Positions 38,701 through 47,947 of a DNA stretch of 64,000 bases are shown in pieces. Both the position numbers and the translations under genes were made by a program. The DNA comes from Sphingobacterium sp. SRCM116780. Lineage in GTDB: Bacteria; Bacteroidota; Bacteroidia; Sphingobacteriales; Sphingobacteriaceae. Every line of letters starts with the position of its first letter. Positions within the stretch are counted from its first letter, which is position 1. Location of the stretch: positions 434,001 to 498,000 of the forward strand of contig NZ_CP090446.1 in assembly GCF_021442025.1 (NCBI RefSeq), given 5' to 3'. The notes under the pieces were generated by a model. It did not search any database and was not told the DNA's origin. It saw only the letters and a list, made by a program, of their open reading frames with translations.

Positions 38701-38751
38701 AGTGAAATCTGATTAATATAAGGTTAATAATAATTGCAAGATTGAATCAAT

Positions 38752-39924
38752 CTATTTCCTTTTGTAGCCAATTCCCTGCCAAAAAAACAGGTATACTAAG
38801 GCAATACCTAAAAATAACGCATTAAAATACATCACCTGCGGTATTCTCATTATAATATCTTGATAGTAAAGTCCTGCAAATAATGCCCCTAGACCAATAC
38901 CTGCTTCCATGGAGATATACATAGTCGCGACAGCACGCCCTCGTTGATGAGGTTTTCCAAGATCAATGGTCCAGGCATTAATCGCAGGAGACAAGATCCC
39001 TGTACCGATCCCGTAAACACTCGCACCTAACATCAATTTGTTAAAACTATCACCTTGCCCAATGAGAAATAAGGAGATTCCAACGATAACTAAACCGACC
39101 ATGATCACTTTGGTGCGACCATATTTGTCTGAAGCTTTTCCTGAAACAAAACGAATTAAGATAGAGGTAACCGTATAAGCAGCAAAGAAGATTCCTTTAT
39201 TGCTCAACTGAAGATGATCGCTCCAATCGGGTATCAGTGTTAATATGGCTCCAAAAGCCGAATAGGAGAGAAACGTAATAATACCCGCAGGTAAAACACC
39301 AATATCGATGATATCTGTTCGTGATATTTTGAACATGGAAAGATTAAGTTTTTCTTTATTTTTCAATGTTTCTTTCATGTTCATTACAATGACGATAGAA
39401 AGTAAAGCAAAAAGAGAAGAACTGTAAAACATGACGTTGATACCGTAATATTGAAAAATTGCACTTCCAATAGCAGGCCCCACTGCACCACCAATTGCAA
39501 AACAAAGCCCATGCATTCCCAAGGCTTCACCCCAGCGCTCTCGAGGGATAATATCAGCAACATAAGCAGAAGTCGCTGTCGGTTTAAATCCCGTTGAGAA
39601 TCCATGAATTAATCGTAATAGCAAAAAACCCGAAACACTGGTTAATACGGGATATAGAAAACCGCAGAAGAAACAAACGATAGATCCAATAGCCATCACG
39701 GGGACACGACCCCACCTGTCCGTTAATTTTCCACTAAAGGGTCTCGAAATTCCAGCAGTTAACGTAAATAGCGCAATGATTAAACCCTTATACTCAGCCC
39801 CACCCATTTTACTCAAATAATTGGGAAGCTCAGGTATAATCATGTTGAAACTCGATGAAAATAAAAGAGAACTCAAACAAAGAAGGGCAAATTGTAAGGT
39901 ATATATGGATTTTTTTTCTGTCAT
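38752..39924 (-). CDS. Major facilitator superfamily transporter
   Basis: 390 residues with 12 predicted membrane helices. The MFS motif A is visible after helix 2 (GKLTDRWGRVPV) and repeated in the second half (GKASDKYGRTKV). The sequence resembles drug/proton antiporters (DHA1-like), but the substrate cannot be assigned. On the minus strand, between the TrmH methyltransferase gene and the AI-2E gene. Confidence 0.9.
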   Translation of the reverse strand: MTEKKSIYTLQFALLCLSSLLFSSSFNMIIPELPNYLSKMGGAEYKGLIIALFTLTAGISRPFSGKLTDRWGRVPVMAIGSIVCFFCGFLYPVLTSVSGFLLLRLIHGFSTGFKPTATSAYVADIIPRERWGEALGMHGLCFAIGGAVGPAIGSAIFQYYGINVMFYSSSLFALLSIVIVMNMKETLKNKEKLNLSMFKISRTDIIDIGVLPAGIITFLSYSAFGAILTLIPDWSDHLQLSNKGIFFAAYTVTSILIRFVSGKASDKYGRTKVIMVGLVIVGISLFLIGQGDSFNKLMLGASVYGIGTGILSPAINAWTIDLGKPHQRGRAVATMYISMEAGIGLGALFAGLYYQDIIMRIPQVMYFNALFLGIALVYLFFWQGIGYKRK

Positions 39925-39959
39925 GTAGGAAGGAGCAATTGTATGAATATTTTGAAAAA

Positions 39960-39987
39960 TGAAACGCCCTCTTAGTAAAGAAGGCGC
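39960..39987 (-). terminator. Terminator of the TrmH-family gene
   Basis: 8-bp GC-rich stem with one G-T pair (cgccctct / agaaggcg), followed on the minus strand by TTTC and T-rich sequence. Confidence 0.45.
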
Positions 39988-39992
39988 TTATA

Positions 39993-40742
39993 CTATAATT
40001 TTTTTGTTCTTGCGATTTCAGAGCAGAAAATGGTTGTTGCTACAGCGACATTCAGGGATTCTGCTTGGCCTATTCGAGGGATAGCGACGGGTTTGTCCAC
40101 CAGCTGGATAATCTCTTCAGAGATTCCATTTCCTTCGTTTCCTAAGATAATAAATGATTCTTGTGGCCAGTCCGTCTGGTAAATACTTTCGCCATTCAAT
40201 AAAGCACCAAAAACTGGAATTTTAGCCGCCAAAATAAATGCTTTTAAATCGACATAATGTACATGAATACGCGAAAGAGAACCCATTGTTGCTTGTACTA
40301 CTTTTGGATTGTACGCATCGACTGTACCAATCGAGCAAATGATATTTTGAAAACCAAACCATTCGGCTGTACGGATGATTGTACCTAGATTTCCAGGATC
40401 CTGTACATCATCCAATAGCAATGTATGTTGTGATCTGAAGTCCGCCACATTTAATTCCTTTTGTTCAGGTATGTGTACCAAAGCCAATATTCCCTGAGGA
40501 GATTTTAAAGCACTGATTTTTTGAAATTCGTTTTCACTCAGTGGATAAGATTTTATTTTTCCCGATATTTTACCCACTTTTGTCTGTACATCTTCTGTAT
40601 AAAATATACTATCTACTTGATAAGAGGAGGATAGAAATTCAAGAACAGATTTGATTCCTTCGACAATAAAAAGACCATGTTGTTTACGAAACTTTTTATT
40701 TTGAAGAGATGATATAAGAGTAATTTGTGCTTTTGACAACAT
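39993..40742 (-). CDS. TrmH/SpoU-family RNA 2'-O-methyltransferase
   Basis: SPOUT methyltransferase of 249 residues acting on rRNA or tRNA. The N-terminal L30e-like substrate-binding domain includes RKQHGLFIVEGIKSV. The SPOUT motifs are DPGNLGTIIRTAEWFG, FIILGNEGNGIS and IGQAESLNVAVATTIFCSEI. It is a second family member in the window, different from the rlmB at the left edge. Its start codon is only 6 bases from the start of the divergent tamL gene, so each promoter must lie inside the other gene. Confidence 0.92.
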   Translation of the reverse strand: MLSKAQITLISSLQNKKFRKQHGLFIVEGIKSVLEFLSSSYQVDSIFYTEDVQTKVGKISGKIKSYPLSENEFQKISALKSPQGILALVHIPEQKELNVADFRSQHTLLLDDVQDPGNLGTIIRTAEWFGFQNIICSIGTVDAYNPKVVQATMGSLSRIHVHYVDLKAFILAAKIPVFGALLNGESIYQTDWPQESFIILGNEGNGISEEIIQLVDKPVAIPRIGQAESLNVAVATTIFCSEIARTKKL

Positions 40743-40748
40743 TTTTTA

Positions 40749-43094
40749 ATGATAAATAATCTACGCTTTTTAGCTTTTACAAGTATAGCGCTTTTGTTGC
40801 TAATTTTCACATCTTGCCGTTCAGCACGCTTTTTGGACGAAGATCAAACCCTAGTAGCGCATGTGGATCTTCAGGGTATAAAACCAGAGTTGAAAGAAGC
40901 AGCTTCTCTTTATATCTCTAATGATATTAAACCAAATTCCAGGGTTAATTTATTTGTTTATAATCTATTCAATACGAAAAACGGACAATACAAAAAACGT
41001 AACATCAGAAATGTTGGTGAACCCCCTCATTTATTGGACTCGAGTCTAGTTGATTTGTCGGCAAACCAAGTAAAAAGATTCTTATTTACAAAAGGCTATT
41101 TTGATGCACAGGTACAACCAGAGATTACGGTTAAAAATCAACGAGCAACAGTTACGTTCAATACGGTACAAGGGGAGCCGTATGCTAGGAGTAACATCAA
41201 ATACAGCTTTGCGGATACTACTGTTGCTCGCTTATATGAACAGAAAGTAAAGCCACTAAGTGCAGTTAAACCCGGAGCTCAATATGATGCTGCTGATCTG
41301 ATCAAAGAAAGAGAAAATCTTTATTTAGCGATGAGAAATAATGGCTATTTTGATTATATCCGCCAATATATGCGTGTAGGGGTAGACTCATCCTCAAAAA
41401 ATCATCAACTGAATCTCGATATTCAAGTCGAAAACCCAAATGATTCTACACGACATCAATTGTATAAAATTGATCAGGTCTTTGTCACTATTAAGAATTT
41501 TGGAACCCTTAAAAAGGAAATTCAAAAATCCTACGATAGTATAGCACATATTCATTTTACAGATGAAACGAATAACTTTCGGTTGAAACCCTTGACGCGC
41601 TATCTGTATATCAAATCTGGTAATCCTTATAATCTCGCTAAAGAAAATATTTCCTACGATCGTTTGTATGAGATGAATGGATTTAGAAGTGTTAAAATTC
41701 ACTATCAAAAAACAGATTCCAATACATTAGACGCCTATTATGAAATGGTGCCAAGACCATTAATGGGCAATCAAATCGAAGGAGAGTTTACGTTTAGTTC
41801 AGGAATGAGCGGATTCAATATTGGTAATACATTTTCGCATCGGAATATTTTTGGAGGAGCTGAATTATTGGAAGTAAAATTACGATATGGTATCCTGTTT
41901 GATCCCAGGCTAAGCGGAGGTCTTTCCAATAAAATTTTTAATAATGATTTTCAAATTGGTGTAAATTTAATTGTACCTCGATTGATGGCACCATTTAATG
42001 TCAATAACAGTGGGCAGTACGGATTACCCAAGACGACATTTTCAAGTAGTCTACAGATTTTTAATCAAGATGCCACCTATTCCAATCGTTATTTTATTAA
42101 TACTTTGAATTACTCCTGGCACGAATCTGAAAATAAGTTTCACAGTTTCACACCCATTGTGTTAGAATATAGACAAGGACGTTTAAATGAAAACTTTGCG
42201 CAAAGTCTAATCGAACAAGGCTATTTATTGTACGTGAGAAGTAACAATCGTGAATATTTTGGATTTGGGTCACAATATGCATTTACATACAATGCCAAGA
42301 AATTAACAAAAAAAGAGAACTTTAATTATTTCAAAGGTTCTGTCGATCTAAGTGGTAATATTTTAGCTTTGCTGAGTCAGGCAATTAAATTCGATAAAAA
42401 TGATGATGGCGAAAAAAAGGTGTTTGGAGTACCCTATTTGCAATATGCCAAAACAGAATTAGATTATCGTTTATATCGTAATTTGGGAGGAAACAGACAA
42501 TTTGTATTTCGGATCAATCCTGGAATAGCGATTCCTTATGGAAACAATTCAAGTCTCATGATTTTTGAAAAAAGTTTTTATGGAGGAGGGATGAATGGTA
42601 TGCGCGCTTGGCAAGCGAGAACATTGGGGCCAGGAAGTTATAATCGTGAGAGCGTACAAGAAGACCTTCGGTTGAACCTAAGAAATTTGGATCAATTAGG
42701 AGAAATTAAAATAGAAGGAAATGCGGAATATCGGTTCCGAATATTGAATAGTTTCTTAGGAGCAAAGATGAATGGAGCTACTTTTGTCGATTTTGGTAAT
42801 GTTTGGAGACTAAAAGAGAATGAACTAAATCCAGGAGGAGAATTTAAATTTGATAAATTTTTAAATCAAATTGCCATAGGAACTGGTTTTGGGCTACGGT
42901 TCGATTCCGATTATTTTATCATCCGATTAGATGCAGGATTAAAAGTAAAAGATCCTCAATTCACAGGAAGTGATCAGTGGGTATTGCAACATTTCTTTAA
43001 CGCCAAAGAATTTAAGGATCAATATTATCAGACACATAAGCCTGATCGCTATAATTTTATCCAATACAATTTTGGTATTGGTTTACCATTTTAA
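40749..43094 (+). CDS. tamL: TamL-type Omp85 outer-membrane lipoprotein
   Basis: Outer-membrane assembly protein of the BamA/TamA (Omp85) superfamily, 781 residues. Unlike classical TamA it has a lipoprotein signal (lipobox IFTSC, Cys 23), the hallmark of the TamL variant of Bacteroidota. POTRA-like repeats occupy about residues 35-330 (NQVKRFLFTKGYFDAQVQPEITVKNQ, REN-LYLAMRNNGYFDYIRQYMRV). A C-terminal 16-strand barrel carries the family motif RAWQARTLGPGSYN and ends in NFGIGLPF. It should work with a TamB-like protein, which is not in the window. The 3' end overlaps the convergent next gene by 4 bases. Confidence 0.9.
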   Translation: MINNLRFLAFTSIALLLLIFTSCRSARFLDEDQTLVAHVDLQGIKPELKEAASLYISNDIKPNSRVNLFVYNLFNTKNGQYKKRNIRNVGEPPHLLDSSLVDLSANQVKRFLFTKGYFDAQVQPEITVKNQRATVTFNTVQGEPYARSNIKYSFADTTVARLYEQKVKPLSAVKPGAQYDAADLIKERENLYLAMRNNGYFDYIRQYMRVGVDSSSKNHQLNLDIQVENPNDSTRHQLYKIDQVFVTIKNFGTLKKEIQKSYDSIAHIHFTDETNNFRLKPLTRYLYIKSGNPYNLAKENISYDRLYEMNGFRSVKIHYQKTDSNTLDAYYEMVPRPLMGNQIEGEFTFSSGMSGFNIGNTFSHRNIFGGAELLEVKLRYGILFDPRLSGGLSNKIFNNDFQIGVNLIVPRLMAPFNVNNSGQYGLPKTTFSSSLQIFNQDATYSNRYFINTLNYSWHESENKFHSFTPIVLEYRQGRLNENFAQSLIEQGYLLYVRSNNREYFGFGSQYAFTYNAKKLTKKENFNYFKGSVDLSGNILALLSQAIKFDKNDDGEKKVFGVPYLQYAKTELDYRLYRNLGGNRQFVFRINPGIAIPYGNNSSLMIFEKSFYGGGMNGMRAWQARTLGPGSYNRESVQEDLRLNLRNLDQLGEIKIEGNAEYRFRILNSFLGAKMNGATFVDFGNVWRLKENELNPGGEFKFDKFLNQIAIGTGFGLRFDSDYFIIRLDAGLKVKDPQFTGSDQWVLQHFFNAKEFKDQYYQTHKPDRYNFIQYNFGIGLPF

Positions 43095-43618
43095 AAAATC
43101 AGATTTTTTAAACTTGCAAAAATAGATTCAATAATGGATGTTACATCCAAACCTTGCCAGTGATTGAAGAAAAAGAACCCAATAACAAGTACAATTGCCG
43201 TTAGTAATAATTTCTTGAAAGCATAGGCAATCAATAAAATAACAGCAGGAATAATTAAAAACATCAATCCACTAATCGCAAAGGTCGACAACCCTTTATC
43301 AGATTTGTAAATGTAAAATAAACGACCTTTTGAATGATCTTGATTTTTGTGTTTAAAAAACACAAATGTAGACGATTCAATTTTATCGTTGGGAACCGCA
43401 ATTCCATCATGAAATTTTAAGTCTTGCGTAAATCCATTGATACTGAACTTATAGATACCATTGATATTTTCGTTTGTTTTTTCCATCGAATCTACCGCAA
43501 TAATCGCAAGCTTTCCGTTACGGGACAGATTTTCTTTAACGACAAAATTTTCAATTTTTTGCGTTTGAGCATTCCCCAAAAATGGAATGAGTAGGAGGAA
43601 AAATAATAACTTGTTCAT
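43091..43618 (-). CDS. Membrane-anchored protein of unknown function with signal peptide
   Basis: 175 residues. N-terminal signal peptide (MNKLLFFLLLIPFLGNAQ), a periplasmic beta-rich part (about 19-115), and two adjacent hydrophobic helices (about 116-155) before an amphipathic C-terminus. No known domain was recognised. The stop codon overlaps the tamL stop on the other strand by 4 bases. The tight tail-to-tail pairing is geometry only; no shared function is claimed. Confidence 0.75.
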   Translation of the reverse strand: MNKLLFFLLLIPFLGNAQTQKIENFVVKENLSRNGKLAIIAVDSMEKTNENINGIYKFSINGFTQDLKFHDGIAVPNDKIESSTFVFFKHKNQDHSKGRLFYIYKSDKGLSTFAISGLMFLIIPAVILLIAYAFKKLLLTAIVLVIGFFFFNHWQGLDVTSIIESIFASLKNLIF

Positions 43619-43731
43619 TAAAAATTGTTTTCAGTACAATTTTAGACATTTTCTAGCTCTTTATAAAATAGATAGCCTGTATAATTTATAAATGTTTTTG
43701 TTATTTTATTTTTGAAACTATGAATATTTTG

Positions 43732-43739
43732 TACCTTTG
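43732..43739 (+). promoter_or_regulatory. -7 box of the 85-residue membrane protein gene
   Basis: Perfect TAnnTTTG (TACCTTTG), 21 bases before the ATG at 43761. TTTG at 43711-43714 could be the -33 element, with a 17-base spacer. Confidence 0.45.
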
Positions 43740-43760
43740 TGCTACAAAAATAAAATCGAA

Positions 43761-44018
43761 ATGGCAGAAACAGTACAACATAGAGAACCAAAAAAGACTG
43801 ATAATAACGCAAATCAGACTCATTATTACAAAACTTTAGTCGTAGCTATCGTTTTGGGTCTTATAGGAGTATTCATTAGATTTGTACCAGATGTTTGCAG
43901 AAACTTTGATCAACATGTATCCTTGTTTTCAACAATCGCAAATATCTGTCTTGTAGTAGCATCTATTATTGCATTTAGAACAGTTTTTGGAATCTTAGGA
44001 TTCGGAAAAAATAAATAA
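43761..44018 (+). CDS. Small two-helix membrane protein, function unknown
   Basis: 85 residues from the ATG at 43761. A TTG eight codons earlier overlaps the -7 promoter box and is rejected. Hydrophilic N-terminus (MAETVQHREPKKTDNN), then two hydrophobic helices (about 26-45 and 57-80) with a short loop containing a Cys, and a basic tail. No family was recognised. It has its own promoter and a strong terminator, so it is very likely a real expressed gene. Confidence 0.75.
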   Translation: MAETVQHREPKKTDNNANQTHYYKTLVVAIVLGLIGVFIRFVPDVCRNFDQHVSLFSTIANICLVVASIIAFRTVFGILGFGKNK

Positions 44019-44038
44019 ATCGATCCAAAAATATATAG

Positions 44039-44072
44039 AAAACGTCAACACTAAAAAGTTGACGTTTTTTTT
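44039..44072 (+). terminator. Terminator of the small membrane protein gene
   Basis: Perfect 11-bp stem (aaaacgtcaac / gttgacgtttt) followed by a T run. Confidence 0.85.
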
Positions 44073-44220
44073 ATGACATAAATTAGCACTTAAGTAAGAA
44101 TTGTTTACGGAGGATGGATATGGATCATACGGAATTGTTGGGGAATACTTTTAAGCATACAGTTTACCATCCAACTGAAAGAAAAGCTCTAAAAGATGGG
44201 CACTGATGGGATAATTATCC

Positions 44221-44249
44221 AAATATTTCCTAACAATTCCGTATGATCC
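44221..44249 (-). repeat. Third inverted copy of the element end
   Basis: The complement reads GGATCATACGGAATTGTT, identical to 44122-44139, then diverges mildly. With the left end it brackets a 130-base unit. Confidence 0.65.
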
Positions 44250-44295
44250 GGTTTTGTACCTTCCGACAGCTAAATCCTTCAGTATCTTACAATCA

Positions 44296-44345
44296 AAAGT
44301 CCTTGGAAGTCCATAGAAGTCCTTTAAAGTCCATAGAAGTGCCAA
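44296..44345. repeat. Short tandem repeat around AAGTCCATAG
   Basis: Four to five imperfect 10-11 base units (aagtccttgg, aagtccatag, aagtccttta, aagtccatag, aagtgcc) inside the decayed element. Confidence 0.5.
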
Positions 44346-44604
44346 CGATGTTCGATACTGATCCGTACATACTACGATACATCTACAGTTGTGTCTTACC
44401 CGACCTGTGATAGTTGTCAGGTATCCATTCCATATATCTTCAAAAACAAGGCAAGTAAAACTCTTTCCCCAATCAAAGTATAGTCAAGTCAGTTTTGAAA
44501 CACTTTCAGAACCAACTTGAACAATAACTGAAACCTACTTAAAAAACAGTTGATTGACAGTTGTTCTAGACTCATTCTATAGGCGTACTACAGATAGCCA
44601 TCAA

Positions 44605-44618
44605 GATACACGTGTATC
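44605..44618. repeat. 14-base perfect palindrome inside the element
   Basis: GATACACGTGTATC, perfect dyad with no spacer. No binding protein is assigned. Confidence 0.4.
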
Positions 44619-45028
44619 GAGTCAACAGGCTTAACCTACAATTTATCTGTGCAAATCATCTGCTATGATGGTTCTGCTCGAGGAAACGCTTTTACAACGC
44701 CTAGCATATGCTTTATCCCTGCTTCATCCTCACTTCATCTGCGGCTCAGGAGTATGATTTACAAGAATAATCAGCTGTATTGGTACAATCATGGATTTTA
44801 AGCTCAGATAAAATCCATTAATGATTGAAGAAGACAGAAGATCTATTGGATGCTCTTCTCTCAGATAGCTATATTTTCTATCAAAAATGAGAAAAAGCGT
44901 TAAAGATTGTATGATTTATACAGGTCTTTCTCGTCTGATCTCAACTAAATTCTTCCTATATCGTGTAATGAAATTGTATGTTTAAAAGTATCCTCCCAAC
45001 AATTCCATTTGATCCATTGATATACGAT

Positions 45029-45074
45029 AAAAAGAAGAAGCTATCTCCACGAGTAGAGATAGCTTCTTCTTTTT
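45029..45074 (-). terminator. Bidirectional terminator of the 137-residue membrane protein gene
   Basis: Perfect 19-bp stem (45029-45047 and 45056-45074) with an 8-base loop and T-rich ends on both strands. It begins 12 bases beyond the mobile-element end. Confidence 0.85.
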
Positions 45075-45090
45075 ATTTTTTAATGAATAA

Positions 45091-45504
45091 CTAAGCTAAT
45101 ATGGACCACGTAGACCAAGGAAGACGTGATAAGATTAAGATCAATCCAAGAATATAAAAAATCAATACTGTTTTATTTGCTTGTTTAGCGTCAGTCAATT
45201 TTTTAGCTTTAGAATAACCGATCGTAATCAAAACAATTGCAATAATCATCGTAAGAGGATGTTCAATGATTTTGAAACGCATGGTGGCATCCTTCATAAT
45301 AGCACCTGAAATCATAGATGGATATTTCAATACGAAGAATAAAATCAATCCAATTAATAGTTGTAAATGTGAGGCAATAAAACCTAATAAAGCAATCTTT
45401 CTGTTATAAGGTTTGTTACCTGAGAAATTCACAAAGGTAATGATGATTGAAACTAACAGAGCTAACAATAAGATAATTGCTAATGTTGAATGTAAGTGTA
45501 ACAT
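45091..45504 (-). CDS. Four-helix membrane protein, conserved type in Bacteroidota, function unknown
   Basis: 137 residues with four predicted membrane helices. Histidines near helix ends (LHLHSTL at the N-terminus, ASHLQLL, EHPLTM) recall small cytochrome-b-like proteins, and similar proteins are sometimes labelled cytochrome B, but no heme motif can be proven. Its own terminator and short AT-rich upstream region indicate a monocistronic gene. Confidence 0.75.
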   Translation of the reverse strand: MLHLHSTLAIILLLALLVSIIITFVNFSGNKPYNRKIALLGFIASHLQLLIGLILFFVLKYPSMISGAIMKDATMRFKIIEHPLTMIIAIVLITIGYSKAKKLTDAKQANKTVLIFYILGLILILSRLPWSTWSILA

Positions 45505-45601
45505 AATTTCTTTTTCTTCTTTAATTAATTCTTTGATTACAAAAGTATAAAATAACTAACGCTTTTCGCCTATTTCTTTAAATTCCGATTTTTCTTTCCA
45601 T

Positions 45602-46231
45602 TTACAACTCCTTTTTATTTATTTCTATCGGGTCAACTTCTGCAATGGGACTGAACAGGTACATCCTGTTGGTACGAAGCTCAAGACACTTATAACGTTT
45701 TCTTATTTTCTCCTGTTTCTGAAAAATACGTCCATTCTTTAATCTAAAATGATCTTTATCCGATAACATTTCAACCGTAAAAATTTGTTCAGACTGCTTA
45801 TCAAAACTTTTTAAGGTACGAAATAGGTTCAGATCGGTACAACTAGAGGCAGCAGGGTTTTCTAAATATTTGATGACCGCAAGAGTAATTTCAGACGGAA
45901 AAATATGAAGCTTTAAAAAAGGATCCATCAAAATTTTAAAATTATTTTTCCATTCTGTACCATGAGGTTTCACACGATGTTTAAACTGTTGCCAAGTTTG
46001 TAGATGTGCAAATTCATGAATAGTAGTAATCAAAAAAGAAAAAGGGTTGAGGTCATGGTTAACGGATATCCGATGTCCTGCTCCACGAAAGGGAGCCCGG
46101 TAATCTCCTAATTTAGTGCTACGAGATTTTGCTATTTTGAATAAACATCCTGTATCATTAATCCATCTGGAGATAATGGGAGCAGCCGCTTCAGGCATAT
46201 ATTTTCGCAATGTGCCACTGTAATCTTGCAT
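45602..46231 (-). CDS. SprT-like zinc metalloprotease domain protein
   Basis: 209 residues. The zinc motif HEFAH (HExxH) lies in TTIHEFAHLQTW, followed by KPHGTEWKNNFKILM, the third-ligand region of SprT-like domains. The C-terminal part has no zinc-ribbon cysteines and ends in a basic segment. Eukaryotic relatives (Spartan) degrade DNA-protein crosslinks; the bacterial role is unknown. The start MQDYSGTLRKYMPEAAAPII is consistent with a cytoplasmic protein. Confidence 0.83.
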   Translation of the reverse strand: MQDYSGTLRKYMPEAAAPIISRWINDTGCLFKIAKSRSTKLGDYRAPFRGAGHRISVNHDLNPFSFLITTIHEFAHLQTWQQFKHRVKPHGTEWKNNFKILMDPFLKLHIFPSEITLAVIKYLENPAASSCTDLNLFRTLKSFDKQSEQIFTVEMLSDKDHFRLKNGRIFQKQEKIRKRYKCLELRTNRMYLFSPIAEVDPIEINKKEL

Positions 46232-46287
46232 AATACAAACATAACTTTTTTTATTATGATTGATCTTATTAGATGAAGAAATTAAAA

Positions 46288-46321
46288 AAGAAAACCGCTG
46301 TTTGCCTACAGCAGTTTTCTT
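46288..46321 (-). terminator. Terminator of the DUF4139 protein gene
   Basis: 14-bp stem with a single non-Watson-Crick position (aagaaaaccgctgt / acagcagttttctt). A T run follows on the minus strand, 18 bases after the stop codon. Confidence 0.75.
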
Positions 46322-46339
46322 GTCTTATCAACAATATTT

Positions 46340-47947
46340 TTAGTAGATATTGACTTGCTTATCCTTTGGATATTTGATGGAATAACCAAACCGTATTTTT
46401 TTGGTCGTACCAGCAGGCACATCTACCTGCCATTTGAGTATACCTGTTTCCTGTAATATGTCTGCTCCATCATGCTCATCTAATGTAATTTCCATCGATT
46501 TGTCCGTAGAGACTGGTATTTGATCTTGCAAAGAGATTGTCACATTGCTTTTCTTATTGTTTTTGATCGTAATCTCATAAACCAAACTTTGTTTTTTGCT
46601 ACTGCCCAGTATCTTGGTTTGGGACAGATCATTGATTTTATCCCGCTTAATACTAATCATCTTGTCTTTCCCCATACTCAATTTAAGGGTGTCAACAGTA
46701 GCATTTGGATCAATAACGGTGGTACCGACCAACATATTTTCAAACATCACATGTGCGGTTCCAGGCATGAGATTGAGCTTCTCATAATCTGTTAACTCTG
46801 CCATTAAGTAAACATTTGGATCTAATCTAGGTACAGTTAAATAGCTATAGCTTGCTGGATGCTCATATTCCTTCAAAGATACAGCGTGTGGTTTACCGTT
46901 GGAAGCAATGTCATAAGGAATAGCAATGTCAAATGTTGTATTGAGTTGATTTTCGGTCTGTTGGGTATAGTTATTAATACTGCTTATCCCACGTATAAGT
47001 GTGCTTTTCTTTCCTTTTACAGCGGCTTCATCTAAAGCATACCCAACCTCTTCTTTACGATCCATCAGCATCGGGTTATCTTGGTTATAATAGAGTTGCC
47101 AAGGGTTCAAAATTGGTGCGATTCCAAATTGAGAAGGATTACCTGTTGCCAAGGTAAGATGAACTTGTTTCCAATCGATTCCTGTTGCTTGTGTTACATT
47201 TGCCTTATATAGGATTTCGAGAGGAGAGGTGATCGTAGCAGTCCGAAGATCGTAAGACGCATACCATGATGCCTGAGAAGAGGTATACGTAATATCAAAA
47301 GGTTGGTTGCCCACCTGATTGTTCATGACCTGTACGATTAATTGCCCTCCAGAACCTGTAGTCTGTCCTCGCACTTCATCCAATTGAATCTTTGCTTTAT
47401 TTACAATACCTTGTTGAACAATTATTTTATCATCCAATGCAGTGATATTACTTTTCACTTCCAGATACTTGGCTTTATAATAGTTCGCCATTTTGGAAAG
47501 CTCATCAACTGTGGTACTGCCGTTGATTCCTGCGATTTTTTGATTATTTTCCAACAACTTCAAGATACTTTCCTCAGTCGCTTTTTGATTTTGAAAAGTT
47601 TTCAGTGTAAGAGATTCCCGATTATAATAACTTTCAGCTTTTACAAAAGCATCGCTTTTGACATCACTATCAATATAGTTTACGGCTGATCTTACCGACA
47701 TAACCGTTACAGCAGGAGAGCTTCCGATCTGTATACTGTTCTCATCAATGTTATTTGCGACATGTGTAAAGACAAGTTCACTTGATCCAGTGGGTAGGTT
47801 AACCGTCGCGTGATGATTGAGTTCAGCAGAATTGGTGTAGAGTATAACCTCTTTTAATTCTGTTTTAATGACTTTAGAGCTTTGCGCAAATAAACTACTA
47901 GTGATTAGTATACCTCCAATAGTGAATGAAATCTTTGATATATTCAT
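46340..47947 (-). CDS. DUF4139/MuiA-family exported protein
   Basis: 535 residues with a signal peptide (ends ...SSLFAQ). N-terminal DUF4140-like domain (EVILYTNSAELNHHATVNLPTGSSELVFTHVANNIDENSIQI), a coiled-coil middle (about 95-190), and a C-terminal DUF4139 domain (DITYTSSQASWYASYDLR...VTQATGIDWKQVHLTLATGNPS). Proteins of this family are often named mucoidy inhibitor MuiA-like, but their biochemical role is unknown. Monocistronic, divergent from recN across about 310 bases. Confidence 0.85.
   Translation of the reverse strand: MNISKISFTIGGILITSSLFAQSSKVIKTELKEVILYTNSAELNHHATVNLPTGSSELVFTHVANNIDENSIQIGSSPAVTVMSVRSAVNYIDSDVKSDAFVKAESYYNRESLTLKTFQNQKATEESILKLLENNQKIAGINGSTTVDELSKMANYYKAKYLEVKSNITALDDKIIVQQGIVNKAKIQLDEVRGQTTGSGGQLIVQVMNNQVGNQPFDITYTSSQASWYASYDLRTATITSPLEILYKANVTQATGIDWKQVHLTLATGNPSQFGIAPILNPWQLYYNQDNPMLMDRKEEVGYALDEAAVKGKKSTLIRGISSINNYTQQTENQLNTTFDIAIPYDIASNGKPHAVSLKEYEHPASYSYLTVPRLDPNVYLMAELTDYEKLNLMPGTAHVMFENMLVGTTVIDPNATVDTLKLSMGKDKMISIKRDKINDLSQTKILGSSKKQSLVYEITIKNNKKSNVTISLQDQIPVSTDKSMEITLDEHDGADILQETGILKWQVDVPAGTTKKIRFGYSIKYPKDKQVNIY

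Larger units (their letters stand above)
44120..45017. mobile_element. Decayed or non-autonomous mobile element with 46-base terminal inverted repeats
   Basis: The left end (44120-44164) and the complement of the right end (44971-45017) share about 40 of 46 positions, with one single-base indel: ATGGATCA, then GGAATTGTTGGG, ATACTTTTAA, CATACA. A third, inverted copy of the first 29 bases lies at 44221-44249, so 44121-44249 alone also looks like a small MITE. The roughly 900 bases contain no convincing gene on either strand; the 64-codon frame at 44151-44345 matches nothing I know. No clear target-site duplication is visible. Best explained as a degraded IS or a MITE; the family is unassigned. 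Confidence 0.6.

Noticed and set aside
44151..44345. 64-codon frame inside the decayed element
   Set aside because: It is built partly from the inverted repeat ends, has no recognisable domain and no promoter.
44296..44345. CRISPR-like array
   Set aside because: The repeats are 10-11 bases, imperfect and directly adjacent, without spacers or cas genes.
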